This document shows, piece after piece, positions 18,810 through 28,256 of a stretch of 64,000 bases of DNA (positions are counted from its first letter, which is position 1; each line of letters starts with the position of its first letter). The notes beneath the pieces were generated by a model. The model did no database searches and was not told the origin of the DNA. It saw only the letters and a list, made by a program, of their open reading frames with translations. The position numbers and the translations under genes were made by a program. This DNA comes from Pseudofrancisella aestuarii (GTDB lineage: Bacteria; Pseudomonadota; Gammaproteobacteria; Francisellales; Francisellaceae), in NCBI RefSeq assembly GCF_003574475.2, contig NZ_QLIS02000003.1, positions 62,001 through 126,000 of the forward strand, written 5' to 3'.

Positions 18810-19376
18810 ATGCATTTATTAGATTTTATTACGATGATTGTTAATCTGCTATGTACCTATTTATTAGCAAAACTTAATATCCTAGGTTGGCCTGTTGGAG
18901 TTGTTGGATTAATTCTAAGTTCAATATTATTCAGTCAAGCAGGTTTGTATAGTGATGCTATATTACAAATACTGCTAATAATATTCTTTCTTTATGGTTT
19001 TTATAACTGGTATAAGCATGGCTATAAATCAACTTTTGAAATAAAACGATTATCTTTCAAAGGATACTTCTTAACAATAACATCTGTTGCTATTGGAAGC
19101 ATAATTCTTCACTCTATTTATAAATATTATGGCATTAATGTAATTTGGCTAGATACTGTTGCTAGTATTTTCTCAATTGTTACTGTTTACCTAAGCGCAA
19201 AAGAGTATATTGATAACTGGGTATGTTGGATTTTTATAGATATAACCTACTTAAGTCTATACGTTTATAAAGAAATCTATTTTGCAGCAATAACTACCGC
19301 AATATATCTAATAATTGCTATTGGGGGCTACAACTACTGGAAAGCTCAGGAGAAATCACACAAATCAAGCATCTAA
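18810..19376 (+). CDS. pnuC: Nicotinamide mononucleotide/riboside transporter PnuC
   Basis: PnuC is a facilitator that imports nicotinamide riboside (or related NAD precursors) across the inner membrane. The 188-residue, seven-helix protein carries the family motifs WPVGVVGLILSS near the start, QILLIIFFLYGFYNWY in the middle and WVCWIFIDITYLSLYVYK near the end, which line the vitamin site. Slightly shorter than average (about 200-240). It converges on the CNNM/CorC gene with a 12-base overlap. Confidence 0.92.
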   Translation: MHLLDFITMIVNLLCTYLLAKLNILGWPVGVVGLILSSILFSQAGLYSDAILQILLIIFFLYGFYNWYKHGYKSTFEIKRLSFKGYFLTITSVAIGSIILHSIYKYYGINVIWLDTVASIFSIVTVYLSAKEYIDNWVCWIFIDITYLSLYVYKEIYFAAITTAIYLIIAIGGYNYWKAQEKSHKSSI

Positions 19377-20675
19377 ATTTTTAATCTCTAGAATAACTTC
19401 TTTTGCATATTTGTTCTTTACTTTATTAACTCTCAAATCAAAAGCAGGTTGAGACCATGTATCTCCAACCTTATGAGGTACAGGTAAAACTTGCTTTAAT
19501 AAGTCCTGCACAGAATCTGCCACATAATCAGAAAAATCAACTTCTGCAAGCTTTTCAATAGCATATACAGGTGCTTTTGTATTAATTAGAAATACATTAC
19601 TAGATAAAGTTACCCATGGCTCTTTAACAAAATGAAATTCATCTCGCATCCTACCAATTAAAATAGTTAACAAATTATCTAATGTAATAAAACCTATCAA
19701 GTTATCTTTATTATATACAAGTGCAAAATGTGGCTTTCCTTGTCTAAACTTATTTAATAACTCTATTAATGGCGCATGATGTGAAACTTTAACGATAGGA
19801 CGTAGATTTTCTTTATAAACCTGACAGTCATCGCCTTTTCCCAATGCGCATAAAATATCTTTAGTATGAAGAATACCTATAATATTTTCCTTATTTCCTT
19901 GATAAACTGGGTACCTTGTATAAAGCGATTCTTGGATAACTTTTAGCTTATCATTAATCGAAGAGTCAAAATTTAGACTAACCATTTCATCTAATGGTCT
20001 TGTAGCATCAATAGCTTGAAGTCTCGAAAATTCCATCATCCTAAGCAGCATAGCGCGATGCTCTTCCTTTAGAGGCTCTCTTAAGTGACTACTTTTTAGA
20101 ATTAACTTTATTTCTTCAGCCGTATATCCATGCTCACCTTCAGGAACAATATTTAACCTAAATAGTTTAAGAAGTAAGTTAGCACTTGTATTTAATACCC
20201 AAATAAATGGAAACATTACCCAATAAAAAACATATAACGGTACTGAAGTAAAAAGTGACCATCTCTCAGCCTGACGAATAGCCATTGATTTTGGCATTAA
20301 TTCACCAATAACTATATGAAGAAATGAAATAATAGAAAATCCAGCAAGGAATGATATAAATTTAACAAGCTCTCTTGATGTTATTCCAAAACCAGCTAAT
20401 ACTGGCTCTAATAGTTCTGCAAAAGCTGGTTCACCAACCCAACCTAAACCCAATGATGCTAAAGTAATACCTAGCTGACATGCTGAGAGATATGAGTCTA
20501 AATTATTATGAACTTTATATAATATTCTACCTTGTAATCCTTTTTTATCTTTTATAACTTCAGCTCTAGAATGCCTTAACTTTACCATTGCAAATTCTGA
20601 AACAACAAAAAAAGCATTAAGCAATACAAAGCCAAAAGCTAACAAAATAAAAAATAAATTATCGTATTCAATCAT
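19365..20675 (-). CDS. CNNM/CorC family membrane protein (HlyC/CorC, YtfL-like)
   Basis: A 436-residue protein with an N-terminal DUF21/CNNM membrane domain (helices near 6-28, 60-85, 100-125, 135-165), two CBS domains (about 210-330; RYPVYQGNKENIIGILHTKDIL and ALVYNKDNLIGFITLDNLL) and a C-terminal CorC_HlyC domain ending in VKNKYAKEVILEI. Members take part in Mg2+/Co2+ handling; old hemolysin labels are not supported by function. Monocistronic by context. Confidence 0.9.
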   Translation of the reverse strand: MIEYDNLFFILLAFGFVLLNAFFVVSEFAMVKLRHSRAEVIKDKKGLQGRILYKVHNNLDSYLSACQLGITLASLGLGWVGEPAFAELLEPVLAGFGITSRELVKFISFLAGFSIISFLHIVIGELMPKSMAIRQAERWSLFTSVPLYVFYWVMFPFIWVLNTSANLLLKLFRLNIVPEGEHGYTAEEIKLILKSSHLREPLKEEHRAMLLRMMEFSRLQAIDATRPLDEMVSLNFDSSINDKLKVIQESLYTRYPVYQGNKENIIGILHTKDILCALGKGDDCQVYKENLRPIVKVSHHAPLIELLNKFRQGKPHFALVYNKDNLIGFITLDNLLTILIGRMRDEFHFVKEPWVTLSSNVFLINTKAPVYAIEKLAEVDFSDYVADSVQDLLKQVLPVPHKVGDTWSQPAFDLRVNKVKNKYAKEVILEIKNLDA

Positions 20676-20702
20676 TTTATTTGTTTTTATAAGTGTTTAA
20701 CG

Positions 20703-22406
20703 TTAATTTCTAGATTTACCAAGTATAAGTACACATAAAATAGTATTTAAGAATAACAAAATACTTGGAATCATAGAAAACATATAAATTGAAAAATCAT
20801 TAGAGTCAAAGTATCTAATTATAGAAAATATTGCCACTAATAAACCAAAGCTTGAAAATGTTATTTTACCAATATGCTGTCTTAATATAACACTCCATGA
20901 GTCATCTTTCACTTGCTTCTTACATGTTGGCTTCCAGCCTTGAGGTTTTCTTAGATAGAAGTTAATCTCCGCTTTAATACCACACCAAAAGACAAATGAA
21001 GAAAGCATAAAATTTGATATATATATTTGCCAAATTTTACTAAAAACATTTCCTTTAATCTCACCATAAAAATAATACCAAACACTTAATATTATAAGTG
21101 GCAACAATGTAAGATTTATCAATATTGCTAGCCATAAATCATTCCTTGGAAAAGCTACTACTAATAACGCTAAAAATGGGAATCCTGATACAGCTATTTT
21201 AAATAAGAGGTAAAGCATATCTAGCTTTACTCTAAAAGTTACATTAGATGAAGATAACATTTTCTTAATATGCTTATGCATAACCTGCATACCACCAAAA
21301 GACCAACGTAACCACATTCTTTCAAACTCTTTTAATGAAGTTGGCATCCATTCTCCAGTTTTAAGGAAAATGGGTTTACTCTCAAATCCTGCCTCATAAC
21401 ATCTAAAACCAGCAGCAATGTCTTCTGTAACCATTACTTCACCACGATAATACTCTTCCCAAGGATGTGTTTTATCCAAAGCTTCCTTACTCCAAATACC
21501 ATTATGTCCTTGAAAGTTACAGTAGCCATATTTACCAGTAAACTCATTAAAATACCTAATAGTATTCTGAAATATGCTAGTAACTCTTGTCATCAAATTA
21601 ACTTCATAGTTAGCACTCTGTATTAAAAAGCTTACAAATCCTAACTTTTCTACTTTCTCAAACTCTTTCATTCCAACATTCAACGCTTGTTTTGGTAAAG
21701 TTGAGTCTGCATCAAGAAACAATACATAATTAAAACTTACGTTATTTATGGCTATATCTAAGTTCCTAGGTTTAAATCCTTCAACACCATTTCTATGGAT
21801 AAACTTACACTTATTATCACCATAAATTTCTTTATGCTTATTAACGTATTCTTTCCATTTACTTAAATCTTTAAATTCTAGATCACTATTATCTACTACT
21901 ATTATTTCCTTTAACTCTACCGGGTAATCTAACTCATGTGCCGAATCAAAAGTCATTTTGCATACTTCAAAAGGCTCATTCCTTGTAGTAATTATAATTG
22001 AACAACCCTCTTTTGCCACAGGTGCTATATCGCAATAATCATTGCTTTCATCTAATCGAAATATACTTTCATAAAAACCATGAGAAGCTAAAATTATTCT
22101 ATAGCTTAATAAAAATAAAGTTGGAAGCAACAGAGTAACTATAATTATTGATGTAAAACCATTATTTGCATAGTTAACTTTTAAAATTTCTAAAATAGCT
22201 AAATTTGTAAACAAATAACTAAAAAGTATATAAATAAAAGTAATTAATTTATTTTTCTTACTTTGACTTTTCTTACTTATAGCAAATATATAAATTAAAA
22301 AAACAGATAAAGTTGAAACTAATAAAGTATATATATATAAATAATTAAAAAAAGATAAAAATAGACAAAATAAAATAGAAAGAAATGTTAGTGTTATTTT
22401 TTTCAT
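20703..22406 (-). CDS. Membrane family 2 glycosyltransferase (cellulose synthase-like)
   Basis: A 567-residue processive-type GT2 enzyme. N-terminal membrane helices (about 5-110) precede the catalytic domain, which shows IIITTRNEPFEVCK (nucleotide site), VDNSD, the metal-binding DADST, and the acceptor/base motif VTEDIAAGFR. The usual Q/RxxRW is MWLRW in FERMWLRWSFGGMQ, so the first residue is Met. C-terminal helices follow, and a soluble segment (YLRKPQGWKPTCK) resembles cellulose-synthase-like enzymes that extrude polysaccharide. The product is unknown; no other polysaccharide genes adjoin it. Confidence 0.85.
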   Translation of the reverse strand: MKKITLTFLSILFCLFLSFFNYLYIYTLLVSTLSVFLIYIFAISKKSQSKKNKLITFIYILFSYLFTNLAILEILKVNYANNGFTSIIIVTLLLPTLFLLSYRIILASHGFYESIFRLDESNDYCDIAPVAKEGCSIIITTRNEPFEVCKMTFDSAHELDYPVELKEIIVVDNSDLEFKDLSKWKEYVNKHKEIYGDNKCKFIHRNGVEGFKPRNLDIAINNVSFNYVLFLDADSTLPKQALNVGMKEFEKVEKLGFVSFLIQSANYEVNLMTRVTSIFQNTIRYFNEFTGKYGYCNFQGHNGIWSKEALDKTHPWEEYYRGEVMVTEDIAAGFRCYEAGFESKPIFLKTGEWMPTSLKEFERMWLRWSFGGMQVMHKHIKKMLSSSNVTFRVKLDMLYLLFKIAVSGFPFLALLVVAFPRNDLWLAILINLTLLPLIILSVWYYFYGEIKGNVFSKIWQIYISNFMLSSFVFWCGIKAEINFYLRKPQGWKPTCKKQVKDDSWSVILRQHIGKITFSSFGLLVAIFSIIRYFDSNDFSIYMFSMIPSILLFLNTILCVLILGKSRN

Positions 22407-22471
22407 ACAAATAGCTAAATATTACATTGACCGGAATAATACTTTAATACTATAAAACTAGCAATAAAAAC

Positions 22472-23953
22472 CTATCTATAGTTTTTAAGAGTATTTTTAT
22501 ATTTATCAAACTCTTCTTCTACTGATTTTTCTGGTTTTCCAGTTAACAAACTTGCAATAACGATTCCTAAACAACTTGCTGTAAAAGCAGGAATCATTGC
22601 ATAAACACCAAACATATATCCTAAATCTTTAAGCCATGGCCATACTAATACTGTTAAAGATCCCAACGCAATCCCTACATAGGCTCCGGTCTTATTCATT
22701 CTCTTCCAAAATAGAGAAAATATAATAACCCCTCCGAAAGAAGATCCCAGTCCAGCCCATGCATATGCTACTAGATCTAAAATACTACTTTCCGGACTAT
22801 ATGCTAAATATATTCCTATTATAGTTATAATTAAAACTATCAATCTACTAACATTCAGCATCTCTTTATGAGATGCATTTTTTCTAAAAAACTTATGATA
22901 GACATCAGCAGAAAAAGCACTAGACAATGCTAATAATTGCGCAGATGAAGTACTCATTACAGCTGATAAAACTGCTGCTAATAAAACTCCTTCTAACCAA
23001 GGATTAAAAAATGCTTTAGATAATTCTAAGAATACTGCTTCGGGATTATGAAGACCATTTTGATAATAAGCTGCTCCAAGTAGACCCACTGCCATAGCTC
23101 CAAGCAATGCTAAAATCATCCATATCATACATATCCACATCGCTTGAGTTGTTTTTTTAGGATCTTTTATTGCCATAAATCTAACTATAATATGTGGCTG
23201 GCCAAAATATCCTAAACCCCAAGCAAGCAACGAAATTATTGTTAAAAAAGAAACTCCAGAAGTAATATCAAAAAAACCATGAATCTCTCTAGAAGAAACA
23301 GCATCTGCTAGACTTGTAAAACTACCAAAATATCCAAAAGCAACTGCTGGTACAATAAGTAGAGCTAACAACATTAAAGATCCTTGAAAGAAATCTATCC
23401 AAGCAACCGCCAAGAATCCACCTACACATGTGTAAGTAAATATGATGACTGCTGTTAAAATTAATGCCTGATGGTAGTCAATAGAAAACATTGAACTAAA
23501 AAGTAAACCGCCAGATACAAAACCTGCACTTATATATATAGTAAAAAATATCACAAGAACTATAGCAGTCAATGCTCTAAGATAGCCCTTAGTATCATGA
23601 AATCTATTCTCAAAATAAGCCGGTATAGTTATAGAATCTTTAGCTACCTCTGTGTAAACTCTTAATCTTTTTGCAACGACTCCCCAGTTTACAAATGCTC
23701 CAATTGTTAAACCTAGAGGAAGCCATATTTGGCTAACCCCAAGAGCCATAAATGCTCCAGGAAGTGCTAATAAAAGCCAAGATCCCATATCTGAAGCACC
23801 TGCTCCAAGAGCCGCTATTGGTCCACTTAGTGATCTACCACCAAGCATATAGTCAGATAAGTTTTTTGTTTGAAAATAAGAATAAAGACCTATAGCAAAT
23901 ATTATTGCTATATATAATATAAAAGTTACCCAAAGAATAGTCGTATGACTCAT
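22472..23953 (-). CDS. putP: Sodium/proline symporter PutP
   Basis: A 493-residue sodium:solute symporter (SSS family) with about 13 helices. Landmarks of PutP: YFQTKNLSDYMLGGRSLSGP near 26-45, GASDMGSWLLLALPGAFM, WVVAKRLR-like segment (NWGVVAKRLRVYTEVA) with IPAYFENRF, and GQPHIIVRFMAIKD. These fit proline uptake coupled to Na+. Length is typical (about 500). A GGAG ribosome site precedes the ATG. Neighbours are not proline-related, so specificity rests on similarity. Confidence 0.92.
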   Translation of the reverse strand: MSHTTILWVTFILYIAIIFAIGLYSYFQTKNLSDYMLGGRSLSGPIAALGAGASDMGSWLLLALPGAFMALGVSQIWLPLGLTIGAFVNWGVVAKRLRVYTEVAKDSITIPAYFENRFHDTKGYLRALTAIVLVIFFTIYISAGFVSGGLLFSSMFSIDYHQALILTAVIIFTYTCVGGFLAVAWIDFFQGSLMLLALLIVPAVAFGYFGSFTSLADAVSSREIHGFFDITSGVSFLTIISLLAWGLGYFGQPHIIVRFMAIKDPKKTTQAMWICMIWMILALLGAMAVGLLGAAYYQNGLHNPEAVFLELSKAFFNPWLEGVLLAAVLSAVMSTSSAQLLALSSAFSADVYHKFFRKNASHKEMLNVSRLIVLIITIIGIYLAYSPESSILDLVAYAWAGLGSSFGGVIIFSLFWKRMNKTGAYVGIALGSLTVLVWPWLKDLGYMFGVYAMIPAFTASCLGIVIASLLTGKPEKSVEEEFDKYKNTLKNYR

Positions 23954-24061
23954 TTATCTCCGTCTTACAGCACGTAGCCTTTTAAAATACATTAAATTTA
24001 TCCTATCATAAGAAAGAAAGCTTTTCTAATTTATTAAGACTTATAAAAAAGCTCTTGAGAG

Positions 24062-25057
24062 CTATGACATGAATTTCTCGACACCTTCTTTAAAGTCAAA
24101 ACTATGCTCAGCTGTGATATGACGAACTGTCTTAGTCGTAGATCTCATGACTATACTATGTGTTACAGCATATGAACCTCTACGAGAACTATTTACTCTT
24201 TTAACCCCTTTTAACATCGCCCCATCAGTCACTCCTGTAGCTGCGAAAATTATGTTTCCTGATGCTAAATCATCTATATCATATTTTTTGTTTAGATCAG
24301 TAATACCCCATCTATGAGCTCTAGCTATTTCATCTTTATCATTAAAGACTAGTCTCGCCTGCATTTGGCCACCTAAACACTTCAATGCTGCGGCTGCAAG
24401 CACTCCTTCAGGAGCTCCTCCTGTACCTATAAATACATCTATACCAGAATTTTCAGTAGCTGTTGAAATCACACCTGAAACATCACCATCATCAATCAAG
24501 CAAACTCTAGCACCTGTCTCTCTAACTTCTTTTATTATCTGCTCATGTCTAGGTCTATCCATAGTACATACAACTAAAGCAGAAACATGAACTTTTTTAA
24601 GGTCTGCTATTCTTTGTAAATTAACAGCAACAGAATCATCTAAATCAACTATACCTTTTGGAGCATTTATTCCACCAACAGCTATTTTTTCCATATAAAC
24701 GTCAGGAGCATTTAAAAATCCACCCTCATCAGCCATTGCTAAAACTGTTAATGCATTTGGACCACCTTTAGCAGTTAAAGTTGTTCCTTCCAAAGGATCT
24801 AAAGCTATATCAACTTTGGGGCCGCCTTTGCCAACTTTTTCACCAATATATAGCATAGGAGCTTCATCAAGCTCTCCTTCACCTATAACAACTGTTCCAT
24901 CAATATCTAATTCATTAAGGGCTTTCCTCATAGCATCCACAGCAACTTGATCTGCAGCAACCTTATTACCTCTCCCCATCATACTCCATGATGCTAAAGC
25001 TGCTAACTCTGTTACTCTTACTGCCTCTAAAGCTACATTCCTACTCATACTACTCAT
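24062..25057 (-). CDS. glpX: Fructose-1,6-bisphosphatase class II GlpX
   Basis: GlpX dephosphorylates fructose 1,6-bisphosphate in gluconeogenesis. The 331 residues include the metal and substrate motifs GEGELDEAPMLYIGEKVG and DIALDPLEGTTLTAKGG, and GTGGAPEGVLAAAALKC, all diagnostic of class II enzymes. The first of two close ATGs (25057 rather than 25048) is chosen because AGGAG lies eight bases upstream of it. I see no class I enzyme gene in the window. It is followed upstream by the alpha/beta hydrolase gene on the same strand (18-base gap). Confidence 0.97.
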   Translation of the reverse strand: MSSMSRNVALEAVRVTELAALASWSMMGRGNKVAADQVAVDAMRKALNELDIDGTVVIGEGELDEAPMLYIGEKVGKGGPKVDIALDPLEGTTLTAKGGPNALTVLAMADEGGFLNAPDVYMEKIAVGGINAPKGIVDLDDSVAVNLQRIADLKKVHVSALVVCTMDRPRHEQIIKEVRETGARVCLIDDGDVSGVISTATENSGIDVFIGTGGAPEGVLAAAALKCLGGQMQARLVFNDKDEIARAHRWGITDLNKKYDIDDLASGNIIFAATGVTDGAMLKGVKRVNSSRRGSYAVTHSIVMRSTTKTVRHITAEHSFDFKEGVEKFMS

Positions 25058-25075
25058 TTCAATAACTCCTAAATT

Positions 25076-25717
25076 TTACAATGTCTCTTTTATTGGTTCT
25101 AAAAAATTTTCTATTACTTTCTTCAAATCAACTAATCTTCCATGAAAAAAATGACCAACCTCATTCATTTTTACTAATGTCAGCTCAGATTTTATTTTTT
25201 TCATTGTGAAATCAAAAACAGAATCAGGGTTTACTGTATCATCATCTATACCTTGTACAACCAGCCATGGAATATTTCTTGGCTCTGGATAGTCGGCTAA
25301 ATCAAATCTATCAACGGCTGGTGCAATAGTTATAAGCACTGATAAATTATCTATTTCATCAAATGCCTTGTAAGCTATAGCTCCACCAAAAGAAAAACCA
25401 CATAAAATTATTTTTTGCTCAGGTTTCTCTTTCTTTATCCATTCATATACCGATAAGAGATCTTGTAACTCTCCAACTCCATCTCCATATTCACCATCAC
25501 TAGCTCCGACACCTCTGTAATTAAATCTATAGCTTTCTATTCCAAAGGTACGCATAGCTCTAGAAATAGTAGTTACAATCTTGTTATGCATAGAACCCTG
25601 GTATAATGGGTGCGGATGACAAATAATAGCGGAAATATTTTCTAATTTACCTTTTTTGATATCATCATGAACAGCCTCAATATTTCCAGCTTCCCCTGAG
25701 ATAAAAAAATTATTCAT
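25076..25717 (-). CDS. Alpha/beta hydrolase
   Basis: A 213-residue compact alpha/beta hydrolase. The nucleophile elbow GFSFGG gives a catalytic Ser; a typical HPHPLYQGSMHNK segment near 34-46 forms the oxyanion side; NYRGVGASDG is characteristic of this small group. The acid is probably in VQGIDDDTVNP and the His in NEVGHFFHG. The group is widespread in proteobacteria and poorly characterised; the substrate is unknown. It lies between the amino acid permease and glpX with short gaps. Confidence 0.86.
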   Translation of the reverse strand: MNNFFISGEAGNIEAVHDDIKKGKLENISAIICHPHPLYQGSMHNKIVTTISRAMRTFGIESYRFNYRGVGASDGEYGDGVGELQDLLSVYEWIKKEKPEQKIILCGFSFGGAIAYKAFDEIDNLSVLITIAPAVDRFDLADYPEPRNIPWLVVQGIDDDTVNPDSVFDFTMKKIKSELTLVKMNEVGHFFHGRLVDLKKVIENFLEPIKETL

Positions 25718-25723
25718 AGCTAA

Positions 25724-27178
25724 TTAACTTCTTCGAGTTAAATCACATTCTTCTAGTTTAACTACTTTTGTTCCTTTTATAAACTTATATCCTAAATATA
25801 TAACAATAAAGACTATTAAGCCTATATATGTCGATATAAAGTTTACAGCTAAACTTTCCCAAGTTAATCCATGCTGTTTAAATATATAAACTCCTTGACC
25901 AACAATAACTATAGATACTAAAGTTAGAGCAATAATTGGCGCCCAAGGAAATAACTTAGACTGATAAGGTAGATCTTCTAATTTCTTACCTTGTTTTACA
26001 TATGCACGTCTAAATCTATAATGACTTAAAGCTATAGAAAACCAAGCTATAAATCCTGCTAAACTAGAAACATTAATAAGCCATGTAAATACTTTTCCAC
26101 TATCTAAAAATGATACGAAAAAGAAAGAACAGCCTATTAATGCTGTTGCTAATAATGCCATAACTGGGGTACCTTTAGAATTAATTCTAGCAAATATACT
26201 AGGGGCTTGTTTTGTCTTACCCAAATGCCATAAAATTCTTGTTGCACTGTACATGCTGGCATTACATGCTGACAAAATTGCTGTTAATATTATTAAATTC
26301 ATAACAGTAGCTGCTGAATTGAAACCAGCACTCTTAAATACTTCTGTAAAAGGACTAACAGATGCATCATGACTTTCTGCTGCTCTTATAAGTATAGGAT
26401 CATTATATGGAATAAGGAAACTTATAACGACTACTGATAAAATATAAAATAAAAACAATCTCCAAAAAGTTTGCTTAACCGCTTTAGGAATAGAATGCTC
26501 AGGGTCTTTAGCTTCTCCTGCAGTAACGCCTATAAGTTCACTACCCTGAAAAGAAAATCCAGCTATCATAAAAACTGTCAAGAATCCCCAATATCCATTA
26601 TGAAAAGGAGCATCTCCAATAACCCAGTTGTTAAAACCTACTGGACCACCTATCCCAGTTAAGCCTATGATTGTTAAAGTCCCAACTATTATAAATATTA
26701 CAACTGTAGAAACTTTTATAAAGGACATCCAATATTCTACTTCACCATAAATTTTAACTGAAAAAAGGTTCAACCCAAGAATTAATAAGAAAAAAATCAA
26801 GCTCCAAATTATTACTGGAACATCTGGATACCAATATTGCATAATCAAGGCAGCTGCAATAACCTCTGTTGCTACAGTAATAGCCCAATTAAACCAATAA
26901 TTCCAACCTGTAGAAAATCCAAATGCTGGATCAACATACTTACTCGAGTATTCACAGAATGTTCCTGTAGTTGGTGAATAAGCAGCCATCTCACCTAAAC
27001 TTGTCATTAAGAAATACACCATTATAGCAATTATCGTATAAGCAACAACAGTCCCTCCAGGACCAGCATCAGCTATAGCGCTACCTACAGCTAGAAACAA
27101 TCCCGTTCCAATACACCCACCAAGTGCTATCATAGACATATGGCGACTTTGTAAGCCTCGATTAAGTCCTTTTGACAT
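25724..27178 (-). CDS. Amino acid permease (APC superfamily, AAT family)
   Basis: A 484-residue transporter with 12 helices. The first helix region HMSMIALGGCIGTGLFLAVG and the GEMAAYSPTTGTFCEY segment are typical of the amino acid transporter family (lysine, GABA, asparagine and aromatic permeases). GSELIGVTAGEAKDPEHSIPKAV in the middle supports a basic or neutral amino acid carrier of the LysP/GabP type. Start ATG 27178 has GGAGG four bases upstream; a TTG one codon earlier is less likely. Substrate not assignable from sequence alone. Confidence 0.9.
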   Translation of the reverse strand: MSKGLNRGLQSRHMSMIALGGCIGTGLFLAVGSAIADAGPGGTVVAYTIIAIMVYFLMTSLGEMAAYSPTTGTFCEYSSKYVDPAFGFSTGWNYWFNWAITVATEVIAAALIMQYWYPDVPVIIWSLIFFLLILGLNLFSVKIYGEVEYWMSFIKVSTVVIFIIVGTLTIIGLTGIGGPVGFNNWVIGDAPFHNGYWGFLTVFMIAGFSFQGSELIGVTAGEAKDPEHSIPKAVKQTFWRLFLFYILSVVVISFLIPYNDPILIRAAESHDASVSPFTEVFKSAGFNSAATVMNLIILTAILSACNASMYSATRILWHLGKTKQAPSIFARINSKGTPVMALLATALIGCSFFFVSFLDSGKVFTWLINVSSLAGFIAWFSIALSHYRFRRAYVKQGKKLEDLPYQSKLFPWAPIIALTLVSIVIVGQGVYIFKQHGLTWESLAVNFISTYIGLIVFIVIYLGYKFIKGTKVVKLEECDLTRRS

Positions 27179-27405
27179 CAAACCTCCTGCGGTTTCAAGA
27201 AGCTATATGGGTAGAAATAGATGTATTTTTGAAGATCAAATTAGTAGAAAATAAAAGATATAAAATCTACTATTTCTATATATTCCAAATCTCCGCCATA
27301 AAACTATAACCCAAGTCCATAAAAGCTACTTCCTTAAAAAAAGTATATTTTCATTATTACCTGTAACTTAAGAAAAAGCAACGATTTAGAATAAGATTGA
27401 AATAC

Positions 27406-28077
27406 TTATTTCTTAAGCTTATTTCTGTACATGATTGCATATATAGCCCATGTTGATATATATACAAATATTCCACAGAAAATAACATCGCTAAAGAAAT
27501 GTCCTCCTTGAGCCATTCTCATAAACCCAAGTCCTCCCCCAGCTAATACAGCAATACTAAAAGCTAAAACTCTCTTCTTTCTAGTCGCCATAAGAGGCAT
27601 TAAAGCAAAAAGCCAAAAACCTACTGATGCATCTCCACAAACAAATGAGCAGTTTGAAGAGCATTCTGAAGAAATTACAAAAGGTTGCTTAAAATTCTTA
27701 TCTCCATCAAATTGTTTTACCATTTGTGGTCTTGGCCTACCCCAATGATCTTTAAAGATTGTATTTACAATTAAACCAGGACCAATTATTAAACACATTA
27801 AAACAAAGAATATTTCTTTTCTGTATTTAGTTTGACACACTTTAATAAAAAGAGAGCCTAGAAGAAACAGTACAGCCAATATTGAGAAAACTATTGGAAA
27901 AATTCTTACAAATTTATTTAAAAATGTAAAAAATAAAATATTTTTTCCTATAAAAAGATTTTCACCACTATTATAAAAATTACTAGCTAAAGTGATATCC
28001 AAATGTGGAAAGCATAAGAAAAACACCCATGCAACAAAACATACTACAAAACCTAAAATTATATGAAATCTAGCCAA
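27406..28077 (-). CDS. lpxF: Lipid A 4'-phosphatase LpxF-like PAP2 protein
   Basis: An inner-membrane phosphatase of the PAP2 superfamily, 223 residues. The three PAP2 motifs are present: KDHWGRPRP at 109-117, a VCGDAS segment replacing PSGH, and RMAQGGHFFSD near 190-200. The product strongly resembles the Francisella LpxF I recall, which removes the lipid A 4'-phosphate and so lowers TLR4 signalling and raises resistance to cationic peptides. The start is set at a TTG (28077-28075) because AGGAG lies eight bases upstream and the product then begins ARFHIILG as in the recalled LpxF; an ATG eight codons upstream overlaps that ribosome site. LpxE is the main alternative. Confidence 0.75.
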   Translation of the reverse strand: MARFHIILGFVVCFVAWVFFLCFPHLDITLASNFYNSGENLFIGKNILFFTFLNKFVRIFPIVFSILAVLFLLGSLFIKVCQTKYRKEIFFVLMCLIIGPGLIVNTIFKDHWGRPRPQMVKQFDGDKNFKQPFVISSECSSNCSFVCGDASVGFWLFALMPLMATRKKRVLAFSIAVLAGGGLGFMRMAQGGHFFSDVIFCGIFVYISTWAIYAIMYRNKLKK

Positions 28078-28256
28078 TATACTATCTCCTGAGAAATACA
28101 ATTCTCTTTTACCAATACCCGTTACTCTTTATTAAGTTTACAAGAAGTTCATAAAACAGGAAAGCATAGCTAGTAAATTAACTAACAAAATACCTTTATT
28201 TTTTGCTAAAATTGTAACGTTAAATTTGAACTCTAATTAATTTTATATATTAAGTT

